This document shows, one piece after another, positions 25,689 through 35,132 of a DNA stretch of 64,000 nt (positions are counted from its first letter, which is position 1; every line of letters begins with the position of its first letter). The notes under the pieces are model-generated. The model did no database searches, was not told the DNA's origin, and saw nothing but the letters and a program-made list of their open reading frames with translations. This DNA comes from an uncultured Sphingomonas sp. (GTDB lineage: Bacteria > Pseudomonadota > Alphaproteobacteria > Sphingomonadales > Sphingomonadaceae): the NCBI GenBank assembly GCA_913776045.1, contig CAJYOI010000023.1, positions 104,592 to 168,591 on the forward strand, read 5' to 3'. Both the position numbers and the translations under genes were made by a program.

Positions 25689-26144
25689 TCAAATCGCCCG
25701 CGCGTAACAGCGGTTGAAATCGGTCAGTTCGTAATTTCCGAACGCGCCCGTGGGGCGAAACCCCGCCGCCTCGTACATCGCTCGCGCCGGTGCGAAGGCG
25801 TCGTTGGTGCCGGTTTCCAGCAGCACGCGCGTCATCCCGGCCGCGCGCGCATCGGCGATCAGGTGGGCCAGCATCGCCCGGCCGACGCCCTTGCGCTCAT
25901 GCCCCGGCGCGGTGCGCATCGATTTGAGTTCGGCGTCCCCTGCGCCCCAAGCCTTCCACGCGCCGAGCCCCAGCAGCGTCTCGCCGTCCCATACGCTCCA
26001 CAGTCTGATATGGGGCGCGCGCAAGCCCGACAGGTCGAGCGCGAAGACGCTGCCCGGCGGAGAATTGCGGTGTGCCTCGCGGACGTGATGCTCCAGCAGG
26101 GCGACGACTGCGGGGTTTCCCAAGTCGGCGCGAACGAACCTCAT
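25689..26144 (-). CDS. GNAT family N-acetyltransferase
   Basis: 151 residues of the GCN5-related acetyltransferase fold. Motif A, which binds acetyl-CoA, is PGHERKGVGRAMLAHLIADA (R-x-x-G-x-G/A) near residues 87-106; motif B is LLETGTNDAFAPARAMYEAA with the following GFRPTGAFGNY. The ATG at 26144 overlaps the upstream SH3 gene stop as ATGA, so the two are co-translated. The acceptor substrate is unknown; the C-terminus NYELTDFNRCYARAI resembles small-molecule or aminoacyl acetyltransferases. Confidence 0.88.
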   Translation of the reverse strand: MRFVRADLGNPAVVALLEHHVREAHRNSPPGSVFALDLSGLRAPHIRLWSVWDGETLLGLGAWKAWGAGDAELKSMRTAPGHERKGVGRAMLAHLIADARAAGMTRVLLETGTNDAFAPARAMYEAAGFRPTGAFGNYELTDFNRCYARAI

Positions 26145-26626
26145 TCGACCTCTTCGCCCGGGTCGACGCCCCAGAGGTGGATCGCCTCGACGAAGCCGCC
26201 GCGACCCTTCACGTCGAAATAGCACCAGCCACCGGCGCATTTGCTGATCCGGCCGACGACGCCGGGCTGGGCGCGATACTGCATCCGGCCCGACCCGCTC
26301 GGCCGGTCGCGCAGGACGACGATGGTGTCGGTGACGATGGCGGATCGCTTGTCGGTCAGCAGATTGCCCTGCATCCACCCCTGCGTGCCGCCCGGGTCCT
26401 CGACCTTGCGCCATTCCTTGTAGATGTCGACGACCCTCACCGGCAGGCCGGCGCGCTGGTAGAGCCAGCTGACCGGGTAGTTGCGCCCCGGCCCCGTGCG
26501 CATACGTGCCTGTCCGGCCGAGATCGACGCGTAATAGGGCGTCTTGCGTTTCTGCGCGTCGACGCTCGCGTGCGGCACCGTCAGCGTCACGGCCGCGGTC
26601 ATGGCCAAAATCATGAGCTTGCGCAT
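26141..26626 (-). CDS. Exported SH3-domain protein
   Basis: 161 residues with signal peptide MRKLMILAMTAAVTLTVPHA and cleavage near ASVDA. Two bacterial SH3-like units follow: GQARMRTGPGRNYPVSWLYQ with WRKVEDPGGTQGWMQGNLL, then VVLRDRPSGSGRMQYRAQPG with CAGGWCYFDVKGRGGFVEA. Two Cys flank GGW in the second unit. Such proteins bind cell-wall peptides or act as periplasmic scaffolds. GGAGG lies six bases upstream of the ATG. It forms a two-gene unit with the GNAT gene. Confidence 0.85.
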   Translation of the reverse strand: MRKLMILAMTAAVTLTVPHASVDAQKRKTPYYASISAGQARMRTGPGRNYPVSWLYQRAGLPVRVVDIYKEWRKVEDPGGTQGWMQGNLLTDKRSAIVTDTIVVLRDRPSGSGRMQYRAQPGVVGRISKCAGGWCYFDVKGRGGFVEAIHLWGVDPGEEVE

Positions 26627-26714
26627 CGTCGTCCTCCGAATGGCCCCGTCTACCGCGCACCGTCGCCAAGCTTCAACCGTTGACTGGGACCATGCGGCAG
26701 GCCAATCGGGACAC

Positions 26715-27710
26715 ATGGCCGACCTGCGCCCCGCCCGCCCCCGGGTGATCGTCACCCGCGACCTGCCCGATGCGGTGCTGTCGCGGCTGTCCGCGCTGTT
26801 CGATGCCGAACTGAACGTTTCGGATACCCCGATGGACCGCGCGCAGCTGGCCGCGGCGATGGCCGACTGCGACGTGCTGGTGCCGACCGTCACCGACACG
26901 ATCGACGCCGCTCTGATCGAAGGCGCAGGGCCACGGCTGAAGCTGATCGCCAATTACGGCGCGGGCGTGAACCACATCGACCTGAAGGCAGCGCGCGCCC
27001 GCCGCATCCTCGTCACCAACACCCCCGGCGTGCTGACCGAGGATACAGCCGACATGACGATGGCGCTGATCCTGTCGGTGCCGCGGCGATTGGCGGAGGG
27101 CGAGAAGCTGGTTCGCTCGGGCGCGTGGAGCGGCTGGTCGCCCGGTGGCATGCTCGGCCACCGCATCGGTGGAAAGGCGCTGGCGATCGTGGGCATGGGG
27201 CGGATCGGTCAAGCGGTCGCGCGGCGCGCACGGGCGTTCGGCCTGACGATCCATTATCACAACCGCCATCGCCTGCCGAAAGTGGTGGAGGCTGAGCTTC
27301 AGGCGGAATGGCATCCGAACCTCGACGAGATGCTGGCCATGGCCGACATCGTCACGCTGCACACGCCGCGCAATGCCGATAGCGAAAATCTGGTCGATGC
27401 TCGCCGTATCGCACTGATGAAGCCGAGTGCCTACCTCATCAACACCAGCCGCGGTGGGATACTCGACGAAGACGCGCTGGTCGGTGCGCTGGAGGCGGGC
27501 GAGCTTGCCGGGGCCGGGCTAGACGTGTGGAAGCACGAACCGGCCATCGATCCGCGCCTGCTGGCGCTGTCCAACGTGGTCATGATCCCCCATATGGGCT
27601 CCGCGACCTACGAGGGCCGCCTGGCGATGGGCGAGCGCGTCGTCGCCAACATCCGCGCCTGGTCCGATGGCCACCGCCCGCCCGACCAGGTGCTCGACGG
27701 CTGGGTGTGA
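26715..27710 (+). CDS. D-isomer-specific 2-hydroxyacid dehydrogenase (glyoxylate/hydroxypyruvate reductase type)
   Basis: 331 residues, NAD(P)-dependent. It shows NYGAGVNHIDLKAARARRI, the Rossmann motif ALAIVGMGRIGQAVARRARA near residues 155-174, the substrate Arg in INTSRGGILDEDAL (about residue 240), the Glu in the next helix region and the catalytic His in MIPHMGSATYEGR (about residue 290). The pattern best fits glyoxylate, hydroxypyruvate or D-glycerate dehydrogenases. It is divergent from the SH3-GNAT pair. The ribosome site is weak. Confidence 0.88.
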   Translation: MADLRPARPRVIVTRDLPDAVLSRLSALFDAELNVSDTPMDRAQLAAAMADCDVLVPTVTDTIDAALIEGAGPRLKLIANYGAGVNHIDLKAARARRILVTNTPGVLTEDTADMTMALILSVPRRLAEGEKLVRSGAWSGWSPGGMLGHRIGGKALAIVGMGRIGQAVARRARAFGLTIHYHNRHRLPKVVEAELQAEWHPNLDEMLAMADIVTLHTPRNADSENLVDARRIALMKPSAYLINTSRGGILDEDALVGALEAGELAGAGLDVWKHEPAIDPRLLALSNVVMIPHMGSATYEGRLAMGERVVANIRAWSDGHRPPDQVLDGWV

Positions 27711-27832
27711 CCCTATCGGACAGCCGCGCCGGATTGGCGTTAATCGTCCGACACTCAATCACTTGGTAACTGCCTCTCCTCTACGGAAGCTCATACGCCG
27801 CGATGGCAGTGTCGCGAGAAAGGGGGCGGTCG

Positions 27833-28324
27833 GTGAAGAAGCGGGAGCCACGACAGACGATTGCCGTGACCGCACGGATGAAATCCGCCGACGGCTGGCA
27901 GGACGTGGCGATCCGCAATGTGTCGACGCACGGCATGCGGATCAGCGTCGCCCTTCCGCCGAAACGCGGGGCGTATGTCGAGCTACGTCGCGCCACCCAG
28001 GTCATCATCGGCCGTGCCATGTGGGTCGAAGGCAACGACTTCGGCGTCCGGACGCAGGACGTCGTCGACATCCCCTCGCTGGTCAATCCGAACGCCACCA
28101 AGGCGGAGGCGATGCTGGCCGAAATCCGGCGCGACCGCCGCCGCCTGCCGAGGCATGAAGACAATGCGCGCAAGGCGCACAGTATCGTCCAGAAGCTGCA
28201 ATATATCGCCTGCGGCGCCGCGATCATGGCCGGCGCAGGCTATGTCGCGACGACGGTGACGAACGTCCTGAGCAACCCGCTGCACGCGGTCAGCGACGCG
28301 CTGGCCGGGACGCCCACCCGCTGA
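27833..28324 (+). CDS. PilZ domain protein with C-terminal hydrophobic segment
   Basis: 163 residues from the GTG at 27833, chosen because AAAGGGGG lies 7 bases upstream; an in-frame ATG at 27803 would add 10 residues. The PilZ c-di-GMP signature is present: KKREPRQT (R-x-x-x-R) at the start and IRNVSTHGMRI ([D/N]-x-S-x-x-G) near residue 40. After the domain there is a basic linker and a hydrophobic stretch (YIACGAAIMAGAGYVATTV), which could anchor it to the membrane. It is a candidate c-di-GMP receptor; no cyclase or esterase lies nearby. Confidence 0.82.
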   Translation: MKKREPRQTIAVTARMKSADGWQDVAIRNVSTHGMRISVALPPKRGAYVELRRATQVIIGRAMWVEGNDFGVRTQDVVDIPSLVNPNATKAEAMLAEIRRDRRRLPRHEDNARKAHSIVQKLQYIACGAAIMAGAGYVATTVTNVLSNPLHAVSDALAGTPTR

Positions 28325-28370
28325 TCCCAGCGGCCGGAGGAACGCTGCCCCCGGCACACCGGACACGTCA

Positions 28371-29774
28371 TCAGTCGCCGGTCAGAATGCGATCGACCAG
28401 TTGTTTCACGGTCGGCACGAACCCATTCGAATAGAACGGGTCTTTCTTGAAATTATAGGCCGCGTGGCCGGCGAACATCAGGTTCTGATCGGTCGGACCG
28501 CCGTGCGCGATGTCCTGCAGCGTCTTCTGGATGCAGAAGCTGCGCGGGTCCGCCAGGCGTCCAGTCGAATTGGTTTCGGTATCCGCCCAAGACGAAAAGG
28601 CGCACTGACTGAGACAGCCCATGCAGTCGGCCTGATCCTTGCGGATCGTCGCCTTTTCCCCCGGCGTCACGAAGACGAGCGTGTTGTCCGGCGTCTTCAG
28701 CGCATCGGTAAAGCCCTGGCCATACCATTCGCGCGCGCGCATCAGGTCGCCCAGCGTCACCCAGAAATTCTTGCCCTTCACGCCCACGTCGAGCTGGTGA
28801 GTATGGTCACCCGCCTGCTGCGAGGAGAAGGCGATCTGCCGCTCCGACCGCGCTTCCAGATTGCGCAGGAAGGGGTTGCGCACGGCCGAAGAATAGAAGC
28901 CGGTCGGCGAGAACCGGTGGAGCAGCACTTCGCCGGGTTCGATCTCCATCAGCTTCGCCTTCCACTCGCTCGGAATGGGGCTTTCCTGCGTCAGCAGCGG
29001 GCGCGTGCCGAACTGGAAGGCGATCTTGCCGAGTTCGGGACTGTCGATCCAGTCGTTCCAGTCGCGTAGATACCAGACGCCGCCAGCCATCACGATCGGT
29101 ACGTCGTCGCTGATCCCGCCTTCACGCATCACGTCGCGCAATTCCTTGACGCGCGGATAGGGATCCTGCGGCTTCAGCGGATCTTCGGCGTTCGACAGGC
29201 CGTTGTGCCCGCCGGCGAGCCAAGGATCCTCATAGACCACCGCCGCCAGCCAGTTCGCCGCCTTCGAATAAGCCCGCTTCCACAGCGCGCGAAACGCGCG
29301 ACCGGAGCTGACGATCGGCAGGTAGCTGACCTCGTACGATGCGGCGATCTCGCTCAGCTTGTACGGCATCCCCGCGCCGCAGGTGACGCCCGCGACCAGG
29401 CCGCGGGTGCGTTCCAGCACGCCGTGCAGCACGCGCTGCGCACCACCCATTTCCCACAGCACGTTGATGTTGATCGCGCCCTTGCCGCCGGCGATGTCCC
29501 AGGCACGCTTCACCTGCTGGACAGCGCCTTCGATGGCGTATTCGATCAGCTCCTCATGCCGAGCGCGTCGCGTCAGCGCATGATAGACCTGGGGGATGAT
29601 CTTGCCTTCAGGATCGTAGCTGTCCGCGTTCACCGCCGACACCGTGCCGATCCCGCCCGCCGCCGCCCAGGCGCCGGCCGACATATGGTTTGTCGCCGCG
29701 ACGCCCTTTCCGCCTTCGACCAGCGGCCAAACTTCGCGACCGCCATAGTTAATCGGCGTCAAGCCCTTGAACAC
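28371..29774 (-). CDS. Nitronate monooxygenase-like NAD(P)H-dependent flavin oxidoreductase with Cys-rich C-terminus
   Basis: 467 residues, with an FMN-dependent TIM barrel of the nitronate monooxygenase/2-nitropropane dioxygenase family. Visible segments are GGKGVAATNHMSAGAWAAAG, GLVAGVTCGAGMPYKLSEIA, PIVMAGGVWY and KIAFQFGTRPLLTQES. The C-terminal ~130 residues are not typical of the short family members and contain ADCMGCLSQCAFSSW (C-x2-C-x3-C) and a further Cys in RSFCIQKTLQ about 25 residues later, which could hold an Fe-S cluster or zinc. The physiological substrate is unknown. Confidence 0.82.
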   Translation of the reverse strand: MFKGLTPINYGGREVWPLVEGGKGVAATNHMSAGAWAAAGGIGTVSAVNADSYDPEGKIIPQVYHALTRRARHEELIEYAIEGAVQQVKRAWDIAGGKGAININVLWEMGGAQRVLHGVLERTRGLVAGVTCGAGMPYKLSEIAASYEVSYLPIVSSGRAFRALWKRAYSKAANWLAAVVYEDPWLAGGHNGLSNAEDPLKPQDPYPRVKELRDVMREGGISDDVPIVMAGGVWYLRDWNDWIDSPELGKIAFQFGTRPLLTQESPIPSEWKAKLMEIEPGEVLLHRFSPTGFYSSAVRNPFLRNLEARSERQIAFSSQQAGDHTHQLDVGVKGKNFWVTLGDLMRAREWYGQGFTDALKTPDNTLVFVTPGEKATIRKDQADCMGCLSQCAFSSWADTETNSTGRLADPRSFCIQKTLQDIAHGGPTDQNLMFAGHAAYNFKKDPFYSNGFVPTVKQLVDRILTGD

Positions 29775-29835
29775 ATCGCCTCCACGTCAAGTTAGGCCCG
29801 CCGATACGCGCAACGCGCGAAAATGGCGAGAATAA

Positions 29836-30972
29836 TCAGCCGAGCGCACCGGGGCGGCCGGCTGCATCGGCATAGAGCGTCGCGTAAGCCGCGATCATCG
29901 CCGACTCGTCGAACAGGACGCGCGCGCGTGCCTGATTGGCCTGCCCGACCCGGACGCGTTCGTCAGGGCGGCCCTGCAGCATCTGAAGGCGATCGCGCAG
30001 CACGACCTCGCGACGATCGGGCGCGAGATAGTGATGGTTCTCGGGCGCGACCATTTCGGCCACGTCGCCCACCGGCGGAGCGACGACGGGCAAGCCCGCC
30101 GCCATCGCTTCCATGACCGCGATCGGCTGCTGCTCCGACTGCGACGACAGGGCGAACACGTCGAACAACCCGATATAGCGGTGCGGTTCGGGCAGGAAGC
30201 CGGGCAGGATCAGCTGGTCGCCCAGGAACATCGCATCGGCCGCGTCGCGGATCGCCTGTTCCTCCGGCCCCTCGCCGACGATCACCAGCTTCGCCTTGCC
30301 TGGCAGACCGCCGAAGGCGCGAACGAGGGCCGGCAAGTCCTTCACTTCACGCAGGCCCGCGACCGTCCCGACGATGAAATCGCCACTGCGCTTGATCAGA
30401 CCCGGAATAGCCTTGCCGTCCGGCTTGGATGCGTAGCGGGCGATGGGAATCCCGTTTGATATACGGTGCACGCGCCCCTGCGGCTGTTTCCACGTATCGA
30501 GCGCGATGCGTTCGAGCTGATGGCTCGGTACCACCAGCGCGCTGGCGGCCGGCAGGGCAAAGCGGCGGTAGTAATTGCGCTTGCGGTTCAGGCGCAGCGC
30601 TTCGTCGGCATTGAAACCGTCTTCGTGATGGATCAGCGGCGGCATGCCCTTCGAGAACACCCGCCGCGCCATCACGCCGTCGATCGCGCCCCAATTATAG
30701 GTCAGGACCAGATCGAACCGCGCCATGAACTTTGCGATCGCCTCGAACCGGGCGACCGACGGACTACCGGTCAGCGGCGGCGGGTTCTGCGCGATCTCGT
30801 AGCGGATGCCCTTGGCGATCGCGTCCCGCGCCCCGAGCTGGTCGGGCACACCCGACACGATGGTATGCCGCGCCCGGTCCCCGAACGCGTTCATCAGGCG
30901 AACCGCGCGCGCTTCCTTGCCGCCCAGCGAGAAGCTGGAATGGAGGTGGAGTATGTTGAGGGGTTGGGACAT
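29836..30972 (-). CDS. Glycosyltransferase family 4 protein
   Basis: 378 residues with a GT-B fold. The N-terminal acceptor domain starts MSQPLNILHLHSSFSLGGKE; the nucleotide-sugar domain shows VGTVAGLREVKDLPALVRAF, KLVIVGEGPEEQAIRDAA, the SSQSEQQPIAVMEAMAAGLP glycine/glutamate motif (E-x7-E type) near residue 275 and VVAPPVGDVAEMV. It is cytosolic or peripheral on the membrane and probably transfers sugars to an envelope lipid or exopolysaccharide intermediate. It stands alone, with no polysaccharide cluster around it. Confidence 0.88.
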   Translation of the reverse strand: MSQPLNILHLHSSFSLGGKEARAVRLMNAFGDRARHTIVSGVPDQLGARDAIAKGIRYEIAQNPPPLTGSPSVARFEAIAKFMARFDLVLTYNWGAIDGVMARRVFSKGMPPLIHHEDGFNADEALRLNRKRNYYRRFALPAASALVVPSHQLERIALDTWKQPQGRVHRISNGIPIARYASKPDGKAIPGLIKRSGDFIVGTVAGLREVKDLPALVRAFGGLPGKAKLVIVGEGPEEQAIRDAADAMFLGDQLILPGFLPEPHRYIGLFDVFALSSQSEQQPIAVMEAMAAGLPVVAPPVGDVAEMVAPENHHYLAPDRREVVLRDRLQMLQGRPDERVRVGQANQARARVLFDESAMIAAYATLYADAAGRPGALG

Positions 30973-30994
30973 GGCGCGCTTTCTAAGCCTCCGA

Positions 30995-31100
30995 TGCTCC
31001 CCTGCAAGGGGCGGTGGCGCGAGTCAGCGCGACGGAAGGGGGGCCCTTCTCCGGATAGCCTGATACCCCTCCGTCTGGCTACGTCCCCTTGCAGGGGAGG
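30995..31100. repeat. Intergenic inverted repeat between kup and the glycosyltransferase gene
   Basis: The arms GCTCCCCTGCAAGGGG (30995-31010) and CCCCTTGCAGGGGAGG (31085-31100) are near-perfect inverses. Inner segments GCGACGGAAGGGGG and CCCCTCCGTCTGGC pair as well. It belongs to the same broad class as the element at 5918-6046. Confidence 0.7.
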
Positions 31101-31106
31101 ACCGGA

Positions 31107-33032
31107 TCAAATCTCCACCTGGCTCCCTAACTCTACCACGCGATTGGTGGGCAGGCGGAAGAATTCCATCGCGCTTTCCGCGTTGCGCAGCATCCAGGCG
31201 AACAGATGCTCGCGCCACAGAGCCATCGCCGGCTTTTCCGACGGCAGCAGCGTCTGTCGGGCCAGGAAGAAACTGGTGTCCATCATCCGGAACTCGCCGC
31301 ACTTGTCCTTTCCGACCAGCTTCAGCGCACTCGGCACGTCGGGTTCCTGCATGAAGCCGAATTTCAGCACCATGCGGTGAAAGCCCTGCCCAAGGTCATC
31401 CTGCGTCACCCGCTTCGTTTCGGGCACGAAGGGCACGTCGGCGATCTTCACGGTCAGCAGGATCACGCGTTCGTGAATGACCTTGTTGTGCTTCAGATTA
31501 TGCAGGAGCGCGTGCGGCACGCCGTCCGCGGTCGACGTCATGAAGACAGCGGTGCCAGGCACGCGCGTCGCCGAGCTGGCGGCGGACTGGATGAAGATTT
31601 TCACCGGCATCGCCGCTTCGGCCAGCCGCTCGATCATCAGTGCACGACCGCGCGCCCAGGTCGTCAACAGGATGAAGATCAGGATGCCGACCAGCAGCGG
31701 GAACCAGCCGCCGTCGGGCACCTTCGTCAGGTTCGACGCGAAGTACAGGCCGTCGATCAGGACGAACACGCCGATGAAACCGGCGACCAGCCAGACCGGC
31801 CAATTCCACACGCGGCGGAACAGCACGCCCATCATGCACGTCGTGATGAACATCGTGCCCGTCACCGCGATGCCATAGGCCGCGGCGAGATTGGACGATT
31901 CCTGGAAGCCGAGGATCAGCAGCAGGACCATCGCCAGCAGCGCCCAGTTGATGACCGGGATATAGATCTGCCCCGCTTCCGACGCGCTGGTATGATCGAT
32001 CCGGATTCGCGGCATCAGGCCCAGCTGCACCGCCTGCTGGACGACCGAATAGGCGCCGGTGATGACCGCCTGGCTGGCGATGACGGTCGCCATCGTCGCC
32101 AGAATGACCAGCGGCAGACGGAACTCCTCGCTCGCCATGAAGAAGAACGGATTCTCCGCCGCGCCCGGATTGTCGAGCAGCAGCGCGCCCTGCCCAAGAT
32201 AGTTGAGCATCAGCGCCGGCAGCACCGGCATCGCCCAGGCGAACTGGATCGGACGACGGCCGAAATGACCCATGTCGGCGTAGAGGGCTTCCGCCCCCGT
32301 CACGCACAGCACGACCGAACCGAGCGCCAGGAAGGCGAGCGTCCCGTCGTTCATCGCGAAGCGCACCGCCCACATAGGATTGAGCGCCATCAGCACGTCA
32401 GGACGGTTGAAGATGTTGGCCAGCCCCAGCACGGCCAGCGTGATGAAATAGACCAGCATGATCGGCCCGAAGACCTTGCCCACACGCGCGGTGCCGATCG
32501 ATTGCAGGTAGAACAGCGCGACGATGATACCGATCGCGATCGGCAGCACCCAGCCGTTGAACCCGGCCTGGACGGTCGAAAGCCCCTCGACCGCCGACAG
32601 CACCGAGATGGCCGGCGTAATCATGCAGTCGCCGAAGAACAGCGCGGTCGCCAACACCCCCAGAATGACGAGGCTAGGCCCCCAGCGCTTGCCATGGCCG
32701 CTCTGCCGCTGGATCAGCGCGAGCAGCGCCAGCGAACCGCCCTCGCCATTATTGTCGGCGCGCAGGATCAGCAGGACGTATTTCAACGTCACGATCAGCA
32801 TCAGCGACCAGAACATCAGGCTGACGACGCCGAAGATGTGAAGCTGATCGACGGTCAGCGGATGGTGACCGACGAACACTTCCTTCATCGCGTACAGCGG
32901 GCTGGTGCCGATGTCGCCATAGACGACGCCGACCGCCCCCAACGCGAGCTTGGCCAGTCCCTGCTTCGCATGGGAATGGCCATCGGCTTCGCTGTCGGTG
33001 GGTACGGAGTTGGCCGGGAGCGAGTCGCTCAC
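31107..33032 (-). CDS. kup: Low-affinity potassium uptake transporter Kup
   Basis: A 641-residue inner-membrane K+/H+ symporter of the KUP/HAK/KT family. The signature [20 protein letters not shown] is near residues 31-50, about 12 helices follow, and the cytosolic C-terminal domain ends in [20 protein letters not shown]. The GTG at 33032 with GGAAGG eight bases upstream gives [20 protein letters not shown]; longer starts lack this spacing. An inverted repeat follows the gene. Confidence 0.94.
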   Translation of the reverse strand: MSDSLPANSVPTDSEADGHSHAKQGLAKLALGAVGVVYGDIGTSPLYAMKEVFVGHHPLTVDQLHIFGVVSLMFWSLMLIVTLKYVLLILRADNNGEGGSLALLALIQRQSGHGKRWGPSLVILGVLATALFFGDCMITPAISVLSAVEGLSTVQAGFNGWVLPIAIGIIVALFYLQSIGTARVGKVFGPIMLVYFITLAVLGLANIFNRPDVLMALNPMWAVRFAMNDGTLAFLALGSVVLCVTGAEALYADMGHFGRRPIQFAWAMPVLPALMLNYLGQGALLLDNPGAAENPFFFMASEEFRLPLVILATMATVIASQAVITGAYSVVQQAVQLGLMPRIRIDHTSASEAGQIYIPVINWALLAMVLLLILGFQESSNLAAAYGIAVTGTMFITTCMMGVLFRRVWNWPVWLVAGFIGVFVLIDGLYFASNLTKVPDGGWFPLLVGILIFILLTTWARGRALMIERLAEAAMPVKIFIQSAASSATRVPGTAVFMTSTADGVPHALLHNLKHNKVIHERVILLTVKIADVPFVPETKRVTQDDLGQGFHRMVLKFGFMQEPDVPSALKLVGKDKCGEFRMMDTSFFLARQTLLPSEKPAMALWREHLFAWMLRNAESAMEFFRLPTNRVVELGSQVEI

Positions 33033-33169
33033 CGCGGGAACCTTCCGGCGATCTCGCCGGCGAAAACGGTCATGGTCACGACCTGGGCGCCTTCCATTGG
33101 CATAGCGGGCGGCGCCTAGCACCAGCGCGAACGCCCCGCAACGGTTCTGAACAGACGTTCATCTCGGCC

Positions 33170-33640
33170 TCAACTCGCGAAGATCGCATCCGCCTCACCG
33201 CGCGTCAGCACTTCGCGCAAAACGAAGCTGCTGCTGATCGTCAGCACGCCGGGCAATCTCCCAAGATGCTCGCGGTGGAGGCGTTCGTAATCGTCGAGGT
33301 CGCGGCAGACGATGGTCAGGCGATAATCCTGGTTGCCCGACACCAGCGCGCAGGCGACGACACCGGGAATAGCACCCACCTCCGCCTCGAAGCGCGCCAG
33401 ATCCTCCTCCACCTGAGTCGACAGGGTGATGTCGACCAGCGCGCGGACCTTGAACCCTAGCGCCCGCCGACCGAGTCGCGCGCCGTAGCCGAGGATACGA
33501 CCGGACGCCTCCAGCGCTTGCATCCGCCGCGTACAGGCGGATTGGGACAGGCCGACGCGGGTCGCGATCTGGCTGACGGACAGGCGGGCGTCCTCGGCCA
33601 CGATCCGCAAGATAGTCGAGTCGATACGGTCGATTTGCAT
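33170..33640 (-). CDS. Lrp/AsnC family regulator, probably of ald
   Basis: 156 residues: N-terminal helix-turn-helix (DRIDSTILRIVAEDARLSVS, QIATRVGLSQSACTRRMQAL) and the C-terminal RAM ligand domain (GVVACALVSGNQDYRLTIVC). It is divergent from alanine dehydrogenase with a 132-bp shared region, the arrangement of the AldR/ald pair in other bacteria, so it probably activates ald in response to alanine. The ATG at 33640 gives the typical MQIDRIDSTILRI start. Confidence 0.9.
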   Translation of the reverse strand: MQIDRIDSTILRIVAEDARLSVSQIATRVGLSQSACTRRMQALEASGRILGYGARLGRRALGFKVRALVDITLSTQVEEDLARFEAEVGAIPGVVACALVSGNQDYRLTIVCRDLDDYERLHREHLGRLPGVLTISSSFVLREVLTRGEADAIFAS

Positions 33641-33772
33641 ATCCTTGTCACATACATCGGTTTCGACGGCGAACCTATGCGCCTTCGCGCCGTATCGGCG
33701 CCGACTTTGCACGGATTTCTCGGCTCGGACGATGTATAAGTGCGGCAACGCATTTTGCTATGGAGAGAGATC

Positions 33773-34879
33773 ATGCGCGTCGGCGTGCCCAAGGAAATCA
33801 AGAACCACGAATATCGCGTCGGCCTGACCCCGCCCTCGGTCGCCGAGCTGGTCGCCGCGGGTCATGAGGTGATCGTCGAGACGAACGCCGGTGCGGGCAT
33901 CGACTTCGCCGACCAGGACTATGTCGATGTCGGCGCCCGTATCGTCGGCACCCCGGCCGAAGTCTTCGCGCAGAGCGACATGATCGTGAAGGTCAAGGAG
34001 CCGCAGGCGAGCGAGATCGCGTTGCTCGAACCGCGCCACGTCCTCTTCACCTACCTCCACCTCGCCGCCGACAAGCCGCAGGCCGAAGGGCTGATGAAGT
34101 CGGGCGCGACCTGCATCGCGTACGAGACGGTGACCTCGCCGCGTGGCGGCCTGCCGCTGCTGAAGCCGATGTCCGAAGTGGCCGGCCGCATGTCGGTCCA
34201 GGTCGGCGCGCATTACCTCGAAAAGGAACAGGGCGGTCGCGGCGTCCTGCTGGGCGGCGTGCCGGGCGTGGCGCCGGCCAAGGTCGCGATCCTGGGCGGC
34301 GGCGTATCGGGCGTGAACGCCGCGCAGATGGCGGTCGGCATGCGCGCCGATGTCACCATCTACGACATCAATAACGATCGCCTCGCCGAGCTGGACATGT
34401 TCTTCAGCTCGCAGATCAAGACGGCCTATGCGTCGAAGGCGGCGATCGCCGCGGCGGTCAAAAACGCACACCTCGTTATCGGCGCGGTGCTGGTGCCCGG
34501 CGCCGCCGCACCGAAGCTGGTCACCGCCGACATGGTCAAGACGATGAAGCGCGGCGCGGTGCTGGTCGACATCGCGATCGACCAGGGCGGCTGCTTCGAA
34601 ACCAGCCATGCGACGACTCACCAGGACCCGGTGTACGAAGTCGACGGCGTGATCCACTATTGCGTCGCCAACATGCCGGGCGCGGTCGCGCGCACCTCGG
34701 CGTTCGCGCTCAACAACGCGACGCTGCCGTTCGCGCTGAATCTCGCCAACATGGGCGCCGAAGCCGCGATGAAGGCCGATCCGCATCTCGCTGCGGGCCT
34801 CAACGTCTACAAGGGCAAGATCGCGTACAAGGCGGTAGCCGACGATCTCGACCTCGCGTACGAAGCCTGGAACGGATAA
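33773..34879 (+). CDS. ald: Alanine dehydrogenase
   Basis: 368 residues, catalysing NAD-dependent oxidative deamination of L-alanine to pyruvate. It shows MRVGVPKEIKNHEYRVGLTP, the catalytic Lys in MIVKVKEPQ (about residue 75), His in FTYLHLAADK (about residue 96), the Rossmann motif VAILGGGVSGVNAAQMAVGM and the signature DIAIDQGGCFETS near residue 270. GGAGAGAG precedes the ATG. The divergent Lrp-type gene is the likely regulator. Confidence 0.95.
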   Translation: MRVGVPKEIKNHEYRVGLTPPSVAELVAAGHEVIVETNAGAGIDFADQDYVDVGARIVGTPAEVFAQSDMIVKVKEPQASEIALLEPRHVLFTYLHLAADKPQAEGLMKSGATCIAYETVTSPRGGLPLLKPMSEVAGRMSVQVGAHYLEKEQGGRGVLLGGVPGVAPAKVAILGGGVSGVNAAQMAVGMRADVTIYDINNDRLAELDMFFSSQIKTAYASKAAIAAAVKNAHLVIGAVLVPGAAAPKLVTADMVKTMKRGAVLVDIAIDQGGCFETSHATTHQDPVYEVDGVIHYCVANMPGAVARTSAFALNNATLPFALNLANMGAEAAMKADPHLAAGLNVYKGKIAYKAVADDLDLAYEAWNG

Positions 34880-34919
34880 GGAACGTCGGCGTTGGTCATG
34901 GCGAAAGGAAACATTCGCC

Positions 34920-35132
34920 ATGACCGACAACCCGAAAGACCACCCGACCGGCAACGCCGAGAAAGACCCCGACGACTGGACCACCGGCGACGAGCCGATG
35001 ACCGGCGCGCAGGCGAGCTATCTGAAGACATTGTCGGAAGAGGCCGGGGCGGAATTCGACGACACACTGACGAAGGCGGATGCGTCGAAGCGGATCGATG
35101 CGCTGCAGGCAGAGACCGGCCGGGGGCAGTAG
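34920..35132 (+). CDS. DUF3072 family small protein
   Basis: 70 residues, acidic and soluble. After a polar leader (MTDNPKDHPTGNAEKDPDDW) comes the conserved core PMTGAQASYLKTLSEEAGAE, then FDDTLTKADASKRIDALQAE, which matches the DUF3072 signature. The fold resembles the small SAP-like 'toxin/kinase-associated' helices, but the function is unknown. GAAAGGAAACATTCGCC lies before the ATG. It is 40 bp downstream of ald and might be co-transcribed. Confidence 0.85.
   Translation: MTDNPKDHPTGNAEKDPDDWTTGDEPMTGAQASYLKTLSEEAGAEFDDTLTKADASKRIDALQAETGRGQ

Noticed and set aside
31206-33119. 637-codon plus-strand open frame opposite kup
   Set aside because: Composition is His/Arg/Gln-rich and lacks any motif; kup on the other strand is certain.
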